Shown here in pieces: positions 9,882 to 22,458 of a stretch of 64,000 nucleotides of DNA. Position 1 is the stretch's first letter. Each line of letters begins with the position of its first letter. The notes below the pieces were generated by a model. That model searched no databases, was not told the DNA's origin, and was given only the letters and a program-made list of their open reading frames with translations. A program made the translations under genes and the position numbers. The DNA is from Calycina herbarum (lineage: Eukaryota; Ascomycota; Leotiomycetes; Helotiales; Pezizellaceae), in contig LLEY01000139.1 of NCBI GenBank assembly GCA_001414485.1, positions 105,175 to 169,174 on the forward strand, written 5' to 3'.

Positions 9882-12755
9882 CATGCTCAGATTCTCTTTG
9901 CCAGTGCTGCCTACTTTTCATCTCGCCAACTACCAATCTCGAGATTGAGCAAAAACACCAACCTGGCTTGGAAGCCTTGAGGGAATCTTCGCAAAATGGA
10001 TGCCCAATCTGTGTACAAATATTAGATTTGTTTATTCATAGCCAACATCAAAGTGGCTCAAATATTGATTCAGCAACTCAATTTAGCTGGATTGTAGATG
10101 ATAATGAGGGGATTGACGAATATGCCTTTTTCAGTGGATTGGCCCGATTTGCTTCAATTCAAATATGGCCTATTTTTAGTGGGTTTCCTAAGTTTTCCTT
10201 TTCAGTCATGAAATGGCTACTGTAATTAGCTACAAATGCTCCTGCGGTTCCATCTACGCTATTAAACGCTGACCAATTTAGAATCCAACAATATTGCCAG
10301 AATGACCAAAGCCACGAGCCATACTGGAAGTGAAGGATCCAAAGAACTAGTCCAAAAATGGCGTCACGAGTGCCTTGATACTCACGAAAACTGTCAGCTT
10401 GCGAGGCGGAATGGCTACTTCCCAACCAGAGTTTTGAATCTCGGCACAATGGAAGCACCAAAACTCGAGTTATATGTTAACAATGAAGGGGCTCCTACAT
10501 CACCGTATGCCGCATTGAGCCACTGCTGGGGGGAAATCCCAATCCAACGATTACTATGCCACAACTTGACTTCACTTACCAACAGGATCTCCTTTGGGGA
10601 ACTACCGAAGACATTCCAAGAAGCCATAATCTTCTCTCGCTATCTGGGCATTCAATATCTCTGGATTGATTCTCTATGCATTTTACAGGACTCGGTTGCA
10701 GATTGGCAACATCAAGCGGCGCAAATGGAAATGGTTTACAAGAATGCGATCTTGACTATTGCAGCAACCGCTGCTTCGGACAGCAACGGGGGTTGCTTCA
10801 TGGATAGAAATCCCCTCAATGCGCAGGTTTGCAGAGTGCGGGTGAGATCTCTACCGGGTTCATTTTACAAGAAAGGGACTGATCTCTACGACGTGGGCGC
10901 CTTTGGTTTCTTGAGCGGTGATCCTGTGATACATGCGCCTTTGAATACACGTGCATGGGTATTGCAAGAGCAATATTTGAGCAGTCGAACTATACACTGT
11001 ACTCGCAATCAATTGCTTTGGGAATGCCGCGAACTGGTAGGAATATTTTCGTTGATTTTTTCCCACCCGAGTTGCCCTTATTCCCCGTACTCCAACTGTG
11101 TTGATAGCAATATATAAAGTTACCCTAGATCGGTGAACCTCCCAGTCGCCAGAGGGTGTAAGAGCTTTACTCTGCGTGCACCTAATTCGGACGAGAAGAA
11201 TTGTAATTATTGTTCGAAAGCCTTTAGAAAAATGAAGAAAATTCTAATTTTTCTAAACCTTCTCGGGCAATATTTGTAATTATCTTGGGCTATGTAGTGC
11301 AATGACCAAGTCTCCTACGAACTTAATAACGAAACCTTTTGTCATTGATGAATAACAAATTCTAGGTGGCTTCTGAGCAATATCCATCAGGTCGGCCCTG
11401 GCGTCACCCAGATTTCGTAGGTACTACCCGTGATTCCTGGTCTCAAACACCTTTCCCTGGCGATAACCCAGATGGCCCAAATACCGAAGATGAGGATAGA
11501 GATGCCCATCTTATCTCTCACGGCTGTTATACTTGGGATAGTCTCGTCCATAGCTATAGCTCTCGTTCGATTACTCACGAAGAAGACAAGCTGCTTGCAA
11601 TCTCTGCTCTTGCAAAAAACATCCAGCCAGTGGTGCACAATTACAGGGAAGAATCTCAGTATTTAGCTGGTCTTTGGGGTCGTTTTCTTCCAGTACAGCT
11701 TTTGTGGTATACTTCGGGGAACAACAAAACAACATTCCGGACCAAAACTTACCTTGCCCCCAGTTGGTCATGGGCCTCACTTTGCAGCCAGGTTTTGCCT
11801 TATTATCCGTCTCGAGCGTACAATCAGCTTTATATGACCCAAATCCTTGAGGCAGTCACAACAACAAAAACTTCAAACTTGATGGGACAGGTAACTGGGG
11901 GTCACATATGCCTCAGGGGCTGGCTAAAGGGGTTTCAAACTCGCCCAAGTGATCTCAGAAGTGAATAACAATGGCTACGTCACGATGGAAAGGTAATTGG
12001 CCTAGTTTCTCTCGACGAAACACCTATGTTCTCATTGACCTCAGTGAGACGGTTCTTGCTGCCGATCCTGAACTGCAAACCAGAGGGTGGGAGGCACGAA
12101 GTGGCAGGTTTGGTTCTTGAACCATGCGGCAATTCAGGTAGGTACCAGAGAGCGGGAAGATTTACTTTGAGCGGAGTGGATATATGGAAATTCTCGAGAC
12201 GATTCAGGTATAAACCGACTTCGAAAACACCTACAGATGGAACTGCTTCCTTCACAGAAGTGATATCTGACTTGCTTCAAAGTATCGAGAGAAGCTTGGA
12301 AGGTGCTAAAAGTAATCTTGAGGCATTATCGCATCTTACAACATACGGGTACGAAAGCAATGTTAAAATTGGGTTGATGACGAGCAGCACGCTTGAACCA
12401 TCTTCCCAACTTGCCACATACGACAGTCTGGAAAGTAAGAACTCCCAACTTTCCTCTTCGTAACCCCTTCCCTTGAAATATATTACCTACTCATAATCAT
12501 CACTCGAGATTATTTGGAGAATAGTTCGGATTGTGACTTACAACGAAAGCAGGTGTACACACTGGTTCTATTGTTGAAAGCAATTTAAATAGCGGTGAAA
12601 CTTTGGCCGCACAAAGAAGTGAAATAGGAGTAGATTCAGATGCGAGTAACGCAATAGAAACTTTATCGAGCCAAAGTTCAGAGACAGACGATGACGATTA
12701 TGAGGATTTCAATTATAAGGAAGGTTGGGTTGAGACGATTCTCACTATCATTTAG
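9758..12755 (+). CDS. HET-domain protein, probably damaged
   Basis: HET proteins trigger self/non-self recognition and cell death in fungi. The N-terminal part has the usual Cys-rich pattern (LCQCC, then GLEALRESSQNGCPICVQIL). The HET core follows: YAALSHCWGE, LPKTFQEAIIFSRYLGIQYL, WIDSLCILQDS, MVYKNAILTIAATAASD, then RAWVLQEQYLSSRTIH. Late motifs are APSWSWASL and VAGLVLEPCGNSGRYQRAG. My frame-consistent exons are 9758?-10178, 10282-11036, 11366-12434 and 12553-12755. The last exon encodes an acidic tail (SSQSSETDDDDYEDFNY). Two oddities: there is no in-frame ATG in the first part, which runs into a TIR element; and TAA lies in frame at 11966-11968. A 57-nt intron at 11949-12005 (GTGATC...CCTAG) would remove that stop without shifting the frame, so the gene could still work. 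Intron 2 is unusually long (329 nt) because it holds a palindromic repeat. Confidence 0.7.
11195..11290. repeat. Imperfect palindromic repeat, family B copy 1
   Basis: The left arm (AATTGTAATTATTGTTCGAA, then AGCCTTTAGAAAAAT) matches the reverse complement of the right arm (AGATAATTACAAATATTGCC, then CGAGAAGGTTTAGAAAAAT). The unit is about 95 bp and forms a long hairpin. It lies inside the second intron of the HET gene, which explains that intron's length. Related copies are at 38.6 and 61.5 kb. Confidence 0.65.
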
Positions 12756-14396
12756 AGGCGAGATGGTACGACCAACTTTCGATGATTCAACCACCCTGTA
12801 ATTATTGGGGTGGTTCAAAAATCAAACAACAAAGCTGTCCATCTCAATCAATGTGCCATGTGAAAATTCAAATTCCACTTCACGGTCCTCATTTTAGGTC
12901 TTCTCAAATCACCTTCACATTACTTATTGAGTATTCCAAACAATTCGTTCCTACGCGCAATTTATTTCTGCGCGTGGGAGCATTTTCCACTCGCTAGTAC
13001 CTCCTTTTTCGAGATCCCTCAGATACGATGTCTTAAAGAAAACATCTATCGTGCCGCCTGTGGCGAGACTCGAGACTCTCGAGTGAGAACCCTTTGTCCG
13101 GATCGTCGGGATTCATTGTTTTCGGGATATCTATTTTTAGATCGACATTTCACTTTCGCGACTCGTCGACGCGGGATTTGGAAAATGAAAAGTGACATTC
13201 TTCTGCTTGGTTTGTTTATCGATTGGTGAAAATCGTACAATAGTCTTCAAGCTAAACAACCAGCGACTCGGTAGGCATTGTTGTTTAGTGTTGTTTTGGT
13301 CTGGGTAACCCCAGATTGCTGGGATTTGGAATGAGTTGTTGATCAGCAATTTGGTTTAGTTTACCATCTAATGTTTGATCATCTCCGTTTCTTCACTCCG
13401 AGATTTGCATTTATATCGCGTTGTTTCGTCCCGTCCCTCATCTCATGATGTGTTCTTTCCTTCTCATGGGGGCCAATTACCCCTCTTGTTCCAGAGAAAA
13501 GTGCCCCGCGTTCAGGTGTTTCAAATATTACTCGTCCGAATGCACTCTATTTTTAACTTTCCTCTTAAGCTTATTTTCAATTGCGATAGAGAACATCAAG
13601 TGGTGTCTCTCGCGATGGACAATCAAAAGTACAATCAGATGTATAGATCCAATCAAGCGATTGTTTAGGGCTAGAGAAGCTTCAGCTGGCTTTCTGAAGG
13701 CTTCTGGAGGCTTGCACGTGAAATGGCTGCCTGCATTCCAGAAGCGTTCTATTCTATTATTAGAAGACCCCTCGATTGAGCCGGCTCTTCAATGGATCTC
13801 TATTGGATGAAATGACCCAAAATCCATTCATGGTCCCGTTTTCAGGCCTTTGATGATCCCACCTGCAATCCGCACCGAGAGTGCCACTGTCACTGGGAGA
13901 GAGAGAGAGGGAAAGTCTGTCTTTCGCGGTGATGCCCAGCCCTAAGAACAACCCCCAGTCTCCGGTTGTCTCCATCGTATCTCCCTTCCCTCTCTACCTA
14001 CCAGTCCCCTACTCGTCGTAAATTACGCCACAGCTCCGATGCTTTTCCAATATATCCGCAAACCTTGACCTGTTCTGATTCTGCTCATTGCTTGCCAACT
14101 GCCTACCCTACCAACTTCCCACTGCCTGCTTCCCTCCGTTGTAACTCTGTTGGAAAACTCGCCTTTCTACTCGACATTCACCTTCATCCGTCTCTACCGG
14201 TCCCCGAGCAGCCTGAAATCCATCCCATCAAGCAACACCGGATTCACACTCCACCCACGCGCAGCTTTGCACCTCCTTGCTCGCTGCCAGGCACTCCAGA
14301 ACCAACCCAGACACACCTAGCAACCCCGCATGGAACAACGGCCCCTTTAACGCTCACAAAGGTGCATCGCCAGCTAAAGGATAAAATATAATAGGT
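12756..14396. other. Intergenic; 5' leader of the next gene
   Basis: No supported gene. About 13.95-14.39 kb is C/T-rich and reads as the promoter and long 5' leader of the gene at 14397. The open frames at 13375-13810 and 13966-14391 show no protein features. Confidence 0.55.
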
Positions 14397-15514
14397 ATGG
14401 CTCTGCCATCTCCCTCCAGACCACACTTCGAACCCGATGTCCTACCCCCGAATACCACCAGCGGAGTCGACCTAGCGCCCGCGCTCTCCTCGTCTGGTGC
14501 CCTTGCTCGATTCGAATTCGAAGCTGGCAGAGGCAATGAGGGAACAAAGATCCTCATGGTAGAATGGGAGGACGACGACGCTAGCGAATCGAATACTGGT
14601 AATTGGGAGGTATCGTGGGATGGAAAGAGTACCGTTTTATCAGCGAAGGCAGGAGCGGAAGGAAAACTACATCGATTATATTTCCTACTCGCTCCAAATG
14701 TTACGGTGCCCCGAATAGTCAAGTTGGCTCAGAAGGGGGGCAAGGAAATGCAGACGAATCCATTGCCGGCCATCTTCCCAGCTGAACTGGGAGTGAGTGC
14801 GACAACGGCGGGGAAGAAGGGGGTGCTCCATACAATTTATGCCAAGCAACGGCTTTCGGTTCTGCAAAAGGAGATTGAGGCTGAGATGAAGAATGGCGAG
14901 GGAGTGGGTTTGGAGATGGCTATACAAGAAAAACAATGGTTGGAGGAGAACTTTGGAGTGGGTGCTAGAGTTGTATCGGACTTACCTACATCTCCGACTA
15001 GCCCTAAATCTCCAGGTGGCGGTCGTTTGGCAGAGAAGCTTAAAGGTTTAAAGTTAGGGACGAGCGCGTCTCAATTGAGCACTACTTCAAATATCGGTAT
15101 GTTATAACTATTGTTTTATTTATTTGTTGTCGGGGTAGTCGCTAATTGTAAACAGACCAAACACCATCAAGGTTGGCAGATGAGGAAGCACATCCTCTTT
15201 CTCCGGAAATGGGTGATGTAGCTGTATCTTCATTTGCACTCTTCCATAGTGCTAATGCCTCTGCTCGACCCCCTCGAATCGTTGCACAAAGTCCACCAGA
15301 TCACCTCCTCGCAAGACAAGGCGATTCAATTGGTGGAAGTCGTATAAACTCTCTAGACGCAGTTACTAGTGGTACCATTCCTTCAAAGGAAGACAATGCG
15401 ACGGAAGATGATCTTTTTGCTGTTAGAATGAGCCCGAGAAGTCCGGAAATGACGAAGAGCCCATTCAGTTTTACGAGTAAAGATACTGCGCCTTGGTTGA
15501 AAGGCAGCGAATAA
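14397..15514 (+). CDS. Conserved fungal protein of unknown function
   Basis: Two exons: 14397-15096 and 15156-15514. The intron has a GTATGT donor and an AACAG acceptor, and the phase agrees. The protein has 352 residues. The N-terminal ~210 residues look folded: ALARFEFEAGRGNEGTKIL, MVEWEDD, WEVSWDGKSTVLSA, LHRLYFLLAPNVTVP, NPLPAIFPAELG, KKGVLHTIYAKQRLSVLQKE and MAIQEKQWLEENFG. The C-terminal ~140 residues are Ser/Pro-rich with TSPTSPKSP-type sites, as in phosphorylated disordered tails. I believe the N-terminal block is widely conserved in Pezizomycotina, but I know no assigned role. The mix of beta-rich start and helical end gives no clear fold. The ATG at 14397 follows a long C/T-rich leader. 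Confidence 0.88.
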
Positions 15515-16565
15515 TATTCTGGTTCCAGGATTTAAAGAAATTATTTATGGATGGGAGGGGATATCTTGGTTGGATTATGTGGGATGATTGGTAGAGGAAA
15601 GGGGATAGTAGGTTTTGGTCTGAGTGGTTTGATGAGATATCATATCATCTTCGCTCTCTTATACCCTTCAGGAAATAAAACTCGCGGTTTACGATTTTTG
15701 TCGAAGAATCCCTTCCGTTTTTCTTATTTTTTCTGCCTGGGACGGAGGAAGGCGTTGTGGTTGTCCATTGCGCGTTCAGCTGGGGGTAGTGTCTTGTTCC
15801 ATTGGAAGTTTCGGCATAACCACTTTCCTCATTGAGAAGCATTGCAGCAGACAACACAACACTTCGCAACGAGGCATCCCTCTCCTTATATCTCAAGAAA
15901 AAATGATCTCCAGAGGAAATTTCCAATTCTTTATCTTTGCGCCGGAGGAGGTTGGTCATCGGCACGGACCTTGATAACCATCGAGTCCTTCTCGGTCCAC
16001 ACCGACGTATTAATATTAAATCCCACTCTTCGGCGCGGAAAATGGTTCTTTTTATTCTGCGCACCTCGGTCAATTCATAGATCTTGCAAATCGTAATGAC
16101 AGGTGCCGATAAAGCCCGCTGTCAATTGAAATTCTATGGAGTAAAGAACGTTGAATCGGGAGCCCCCGAAGCTAGGGGCTGTAATTCGTGATAGCAAGCG
16201 CCACGCACATCACTGGCTGAATGCTTGATGCAACTCCCACCTCCCACCAATGAACCTTGTTGTTTTTGCATCCACTTCAACTCTAGGGCTTTTGAGTCGT
16301 CATTGATAGCTGGTCTTGACTCAGATAACGGAATATCTGAATTGGGTTTATGTGATTTTCCCCCCTTTATTTTCATGCTGGGCTTGTGAGGATTAGGAGG
16401 GTGCTCCGGTGGGTGGGAGATATGCGTTTGTGGATCGTCGCTAGTATTCGCCAGCTATGGAGTTCTGGGGAAAGTATATATAGATAGCTTCCAATTGGCT
16501 TTTCTCTCTTTGCTATTTTTCTTCTTACTCTTGTGTTCTAATTGCTATAACTCGTATATCCAAAA
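15515..16565. other. Intergenic
   Basis: This holds the 3' UTR of the preceding gene and the promoter of the nucleoside hydrolase. Short open frames near 15.6-16.4 kb on both strands have no features. Confidence 0.55.
16473..16483 (+). promoter_or_regulatory. TATA box of the nucleoside hydrolase gene
   Basis: AGTATATATAGAT lies about 90 bp upstream of the ATG at 16566 and is followed by a C/T-rich leader. The distance and match are good for a core promoter. Confidence 0.5.
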
Positions 16566-17885
16566 ATGAAGTTCTCACAGGTTCTCGGTTTGACTCTTAG
16601 TGTGGCTACGACCATCACCGCATCACCATTTCAAAAGAGACAAAATGTCACAGAAAAAAGATATGCAATTCTAGATAATGATTGGTCGCCTGCTGGGTTC
16701 ATTCCCTTCCTAATGGCACTCGATGCCGGGATCGAAGTCTTAGCTCTCACTTCTTGTAAGTTCCCCCCATCTCTCAACCGAACATTCTACTAACAAACAA
16801 AGCAACTTCAAACACCTGGCAAAAACAAGCAGCCTATCACGCCCTCTCAACCCTAGAAGTCGGAAACCTATCCTGCATTCCCGTCTACTACGGAGCCACC
16901 TATCCTCTAATCAACACTCCCGAACTTTTCCAGGCATGGGAAACTGTTCACGGTGTCCTGCCATGGGAGGGAGCATTCAAACTTTACAACGCAACAGCCG
17001 AAGCCTTAGGCTCTGACCCAACTTCTGGAACAGATCCAAATCGTATTTCTGCAAAGGCTTTCGTACAGGGATATCCTAATACCACGGCTGTGGCGGGAGT
17101 CAGTGCTGCTGCTTTCATGATTGAACAGGTACGAAAGTATCCAGGTCAAGTCAGTATCTATGCTGCGGGAGCAATGACCAATATTGCGCTTGCGGTGAGA
17201 ATGGATGATGGCTTTGCGGCTCTGGCGAAAGAGTTGGTTATTATGGGAGGTTATGTTGATGTTAATTTGTTGCAAGTGAGTCTCCCCCTTTTCCCCTTTT
17301 TGTTCCAACTCAATAAACAAGCTAACCCCTCCAAGACATCCGGCGACGTCCTCCAAGCTGACATCAACTCCGATATCAACCTAATGATCGACCCCGAATC
17401 CGCAAAAATCGCTCTCACAGCTCCATTTCCCGACATAGTCATCGCAGGAAATGTCGCAAACCAAGTCATGTCCACCCAAGAATTCCTAGACGAGATCTAC
17501 GAGGTCGAGAACCCGTATTCTTCGCTTGTACATAAATACTACAATGCCGAAGCCGCATTCCCATTTTGGGATGAGACGGCCATGGCAATCTTGGTCGATC
17601 CTAGTATTAACGTGAACAGTAGCACTGGTGAGTCTTCCATTTTATCTTGGGGGGTGAGAGGAAGGGGATAAGTGAGAGGCTAATAATATTGTGAAAATAG
17701 TTTACTTAGATGTTGATACCGCGTATGGATCGCCGAATTATGGAAACATCCATGTTTATCAGAAGGCTTTGATGCCTCCTAATGTTAGAAATGTTACGTA
17801 TGTTCATACGATTGATGAGGGTAAGTTGAAGGCTATGATTAAGAGGAGTGTGCAGTATCCTAAGAGCTGTGATACTTTGGTCTAA
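16566..17885 (+). CDS. Secreted inosine-uridine-type nucleoside hydrolase
   Basis: Four exons: 16566-16755, 16803-17275, 17336-17627 and 17701-17885. All introns have GTAAGT/GTGAGT donors and AG acceptors, and the phases agree. The protein has 379 residues. A signal peptide (MKFSQVLGLTLSVATTITA) is followed by SPFQKRQ, a likely Kex2-type KR site. The nucleoside hydrolase N-terminus reads YAILDNDWSPAGFIPFLMAL. Further family marks are AGVSAAAFMIEQVRKYPGQV, IYAAGAMTNIALAVRMD, LVIMGGYVDVN, ADINSDINLMIDPESA and FWDETAMAILVDPSI. The enzyme should cleave ribonucleosides to base and ribose outside the cell, a nutrient-scavenging or host-interaction role. The classical DxDxxxDD calcium site is altered to DNDWSPAGF; to my knowledge this is typical of the secreted fungal branch. 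Several N-glycosylation sequons are present. Confidence 0.93.
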
Positions 17886-18387
17886 GAGAGAGTGTCTAAT
17901 GTGGTAATGTTGTAATGAGGGTGAACAAAATAGGCGAAGAGGGAAGAGGGTTTGATACTGTATATATTCTTGGAGGCTTCTTTGTGTATAGATTTTTATT
18001 GAAGTCGTTTTTATAGGGCTGGTTTTTTGGCTTAGTTAGGATGTCTAACCCCTGTATATCTTTTCTACGAGTTCGAATCCTTAAAAATTGTGTAAGTGAG
18101 TTATTTATCAAGGCTGTCCAATGACCTTGGACCCATGACGTCCTCGTGACTTTCATAGATCTAACAACCCTCGGGCTCTTACCTGGGTGGATCTATCTTA
18201 GATATCAGGATTTGATCCTAATTGAGGGGGGGGATTTTTTAGGTAGCAAATAATTAAAGGTCTGTCCTGTGACTTGGGTCCCCCATGCTCAGTTCATGGC
18301 CCCCACGCCTCTTTGGCAGCCTCGAGCGCAGAACCTCCTCGTTGAACCGCTTGTTGCTTGGACTCTCATCCACGGTCGAGTCCCAAA
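17886..18387. other. Intergenic between nucleoside hydrolase and HET gene
   Basis: No gene seen. It holds the 3' UTR of the hydrolase and the promoter of the HET gene. A GGGGGGG run is at about 18226-18232. Confidence 0.5.
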
Positions 18388-20637
18388 ATGAGCGACCGTC
18401 TAAAGTTTGAATTTGGCACCGGTTCTTACAGACCGAGCAAAAAGTTCAGCAATCCCGAATGGATCTTCAAGCTATTAGAAAGAGCGAGTGATACTTTTCC
18501 AAAAGGGCCCGCATGCGATGCCTGTGCAAACCTCATTTTGCTTTTCACGCCACGCGGAAAGCCCCTTCGGCATGTGGGCTTGGTAACTTCAAAGAACGCG
18601 TTGCAACATAGAGGAACTTTAACAGAGCTTGCTAATTCGAGTATGAAATGCGGCTTGTGTGCGTTGATGCTGGCTTGTTGCAATAAATCCTTGTCGCGAG
18701 CGAATCTAGACAACATCGTTACAAGTGAGAGAGATTGGCGTGGAATGCTCATCGACGAGAATGAGCCCTTTCGCGTGATGCTTGAAGAGTGTTTTGGGTC
18801 TGGGAAGTTGATTGCCGAGCTGCGAGTGACGATACAGTTGTATCCAGCCAAGCACATCGCCGATAACGTGCTCCGAGTATATTCTGATACAGGTGTGTCT
18901 TTATGCCATTGTTTACAATCGTAATGTAACTAACAATATAATATAGAAAACGTAACTGCATCAAAGGTCCAGGGACGCCCAGTCTCACGAAGAGGTTCTG
19001 GTCCGCGAACCTTACAGCTTGCTCGAGACTGGGTGGCAGATTGTTATCAAAACCATCCTGAATGCAGATGGTCCAGAGATAATCAGGACCCGGATATTGG
19101 GATACTTACGACAAAGGGGAAAGAGCAGGCCAAGGCGACAACTGAGGCAGAAGCAGACCCGTTACTTCCAACGCGTGTTATTGATATCGGTTTAGATGAC
19201 CAGCAAGCTCCACGATTAATTATTTCCAGCGGAAGAAGGGGAAAATGGGCTGCGCTAAGCCATCGCTGGCCTCATCGCGGGGAAGAATTTCTCAGACTGG
19301 TTGCTGAAAACATGGAAGAATTGCGGCTTGCCATACCGAGAGAGACCCTTGCTGCTACCTTTCAGGATACTTTCAAAGTTGCAAGAGCATTTAGTCTCAG
19401 GTACATATGGATTGATTCACTCTGTATTATTCAAAATTCTCCAACAGATTGGAGCGAACAATCATCCCACATGCCTGATATTTACAAAAATGCCTTCGTC
19501 ACTATTGCGGCCGCAGCAAAAAAAGACTGCCTTGGTGGATTTCTGGGAGAACGCGACTGGGTTCAGGAGTCAAGCCCATTCGAGTTACGGGATAGAAATC
19601 TTTCAAGCATATTCGAAGGAGAAAGTACTTCTAGCAGTGTTTTCTTCGACTTGCCCATTGACCACAACAACAAACGGGATACGGCAACCAAGACTGACAA
19701 TGTAAATACTCTTGCTTATAGGGCATGGTGCTTTCAGGAGTCTCTACTTAGTCATCGGCTACTGACGTTCGATCGACTTCAGATGTCATTTACCTGCTTG
19801 AAGCATGGTCAACTTGAAAGCAGAGTGACAGTACCGGTAGTGGCAAAAGAGTACAGAAACGAGTTTCCTTCTTCCTTTAGAGGAACACTAGCAGATAATC
19901 CTAGCGCGTTGCAGACAGCATCACAATCCTGGTATAATGTGCTATCTGCTTACACTAACAGAGATCTCACCTTCTCGGATGATAAGCTCGTGGCCATCTC
20001 GGGAATTGCAAAGGTTGTCGGTGCTTTCTTCAAAGACGATTATTTCGCAGGATTGTGGGGAAAGAGTCTCCCGCAGAACCTTCTTTGGTCGCCATATGAT
20101 GAAGAAGATCTTCCAACACCGCATGTTGGAACTCCTTCATATACGTATCGTGCCCCCTCGTGGTCATGGGCCTCGCTCGATGGCCGTATAACCTTCTTTC
20201 TCTGCCGTGTAATACCGTCGCAACCAATATCTGCCAGCGTCTTGACAATTAACACGGAGCTTAGCGGACCAGATCCTTACGGGCAGGTCAAGTCCGGTAC
20301 TCTCACCATCAAGGGACCGTTTAAGATGGCTTTTCGAGGTTACAACCTCTCCTCTTGGCCCTTCCAACCACAACTTTGCTGGGACTCCAATTGCGTCCCT
20401 GGAGTCGATGATATTTCACATTGCATTTTTGATTTGGGAACACCTCTTGTTGGGAGCAAAATGTGGTGCTTGAAAATCACCCGCAAATATGGCCTTCTTC
20501 TAGTTCCACGGCAAGACAGCGACGGGAATGTTTTTGTGCGGATTGGAATTTTTCATTTGAGGTTGAAGGATGTGGACAATGTAAAAGCGCCAAACCCGTT
20601 TTCTGACGATGATATCAAGACCATCCATATTGTCTGA
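18388..20637 (+). CDS. HET-domain protein
   Basis: Two exons: 18388-18892 and 18947-20637. The donor is GTGTGT, the acceptor is ATATAG preceded by a CTAAC branch point, and the phase agrees. The protein has 731 residues. I chose ATG 18388 (MSDRLKFEFGTG) because the open frame further upstream starts with TTG. An N-terminal Cys-rich part (ACDACANL, SMKCGLCALML) is followed by the HET domain at about 270-420: WAALSHRWPHRGEEF, IPRETLAATFQDTFKVARAF, SLRYIWIDSLCIIQNSPTDW, DIYKNAFVTIAAAAKKDCLG and RAWCFQESLLSHRLLTFD. The later APSWSWASLDGRI motif is typical of large HET proteins. The domain mediates vegetative incompatibility and programmed cell death in the few cases studied; the partner here is unknown. 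It lies 6 kb from the damaged HET gene, on the same strand, but the two are too different to be a recent tandem copy. Confidence 0.92.
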
Positions 20638-22458
20638 GCTTACGACTGACGATAAGGAACAGTGAAGGCTGTTTAGTGTTGCCGAGGCTTTTTCTTATTT
20701 TGCGAGACCATGGCCGAGCAAACGACCACGGATTTGGATTATTATTTCAATATTTTTTGCAGAGCGTATAGTTATTAGTTTTTTGTGTTATTTCCTTTGG
20801 TGTTGTAAGTAGGAGAATGATAGTCTAAACTCAGAAAATCAGATCTTTGAATTACTTCGCCACCAGAGTTCGTCCAAAAAAGGGTAGCGAGACCCACCCT
20901 TATATTTCTTCTCGAGAACCTGGTGAAGGTGACTAACTAGCGAGTAATAAAACTGTACTCCTTATGATATGGCTATACCTAGCTTCTAAGCTTCTTTTGG
21001 GATCGGTTGACCTCGTGACTTGAGACATTCGCTTCTTTCTTTTTCATGATCGCTTAGGTTTAGAGTCTGTGGACAAATTAACACAATTAAGGAATGAATT
21101 GAAAGAAGTACAACACGATACAATTTTAATCTTTTTGGGCTGTAGTAGAATTAAATTAAGGAATCCTACATGTTAAATTCAAACGTGAACGTTTTGATTA
21201 GCATAGCTTACCTTTTAAGTTAGTATTGGTTGACTAATTCATGGCCCTCACAACCTGAAAACACTGTCGGTACAGTCGACACATCTTAGAAAAAGCGGCA
21301 GTCAATAGGTACCTCTTCCCTACATGCCTATCAAGTTTATTGTTCTAGATTTTTAGAATAATTTGATATTATCCATAAAACTTAGAACTATTCAGAACAA
21401 TAGCCTATTTCTTCAAACAATCATTTCAATTACTTCAACTCTTTCGATTAATACGTACTAGGCTTATTTACTGCTGCTTTTACTGTCTATCCACGAGACG
21501 GGTAAGATTCGTCTCCCTTCATCGAATTCTTCAACCCTCCCTTGCATCCCTGCACCAAGTCATCTGTGCACAACATCTCGCGCCAGAGGCACCCACGCAT
21601 CGTCTCCAACTTCAACTTCATAGGCATATGTACATATGCTTGCCTGTTTATACAGCCTTCTCTACACCCCAAGTATCCCGTTTGAAAAGTTTGCGAGCAT
21701 GACTGTGACGACATAGAACATTGGTTGATTAATACCACTCTTCCAGTTCGCATAATCGGGCAGCTGCATAAGCTCTGGGATCCGGCGAACTCAATATAAA
21801 TTTCAGATCAACAGGCTGCTTCTCGCTGCATAACTTCAACAACCATACGAGCAACATCATCAAGAAACCTCTCAGGGCACCGGAGAAAAACACAACAATT
21901 CCGTACAAAGTTCATTCTAGACCACATAAACTCAAACAGTAAGTTGGACTATCATCAAACTACTCTCATCATAAAATCTTGGAAGTGAATACAAGCTAAG
22001 TTTCACACTGCCTCTTGAAATAGTTATCGCCCTCTCATTTGGGATTCCAAGTCTCCTTGTCAGTTCGTTGGGGGTCTTTGTCGCTGTATTTGCATTCCTT
22101 CGTACACACAATCAACTAGTTGGTGAGCAGAACCTAACCTAATTAATTTACCTTCACATGCTTGAAGAAAGCATCCCATGGTCATAGTTTCACTCTGAGC
22201 CCTCTTGAAAACATTGATTAAAAAAACTGATTTTACAAGAATACTTTCAACGTGAATCAGCCCTTTTTTTGCTCAGAAAGAACACTTTTCTGTTGACGAG
22301 CCATCATATGTTGGGCAACAATAGTGGTTCTTCCGCCAATCAAGTGTATTTTTTGTGGTGAATTATAGGACACTTCCAGCAAATACAAGACACAAGTTAT
22401 CTCCTTCAAATCACAATCTCCTTCACAAACCAAACCATAAAAGCCTCTCTGTTCATCC
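20638..22458. other. Intergenic with a TIR element
   Basis: It holds the 3' UTR of the HET gene, then AT-rich sequence, the TIR element at 21289-21483, and about 1 kb with no supported gene. The minus-strand open frame at 21487-21753 starts at the end of the TIR element and has no features. Confidence 0.5.
21289..21483. mobile_element. MITE-like TIR element, family A copy 2
   Basis: The left end reads GAAAAAGCGGCAGTCAATA. The reverse complement of the right end reads GTAAAAGCAGCAGTAAATA. The 195 bp interior carries GTTCTAGATTTTTAGAA and TTAGAACTATTCAGAAC-like palindromic bits as in copy 1. Beyond the right end, CTGTCTATCCACGAGACGGG resembles the sequence beyond the loose right end at 24.24 kb, so the real element may be longer. 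Confidence 0.65.

Noticed and set aside
13966..14426. 141-codon plus-strand frame and an antisense frame just before the gene at 14397
   Set aside because: C/T-rich leader composition with no protein-like pattern, ending immediately before the real ATG.
18060..18090. GAGTTCGAATCC, reminiscent of a tRNA T-arm
   Set aside because: No matching anticodon, D-arm or acceptor stem around it.
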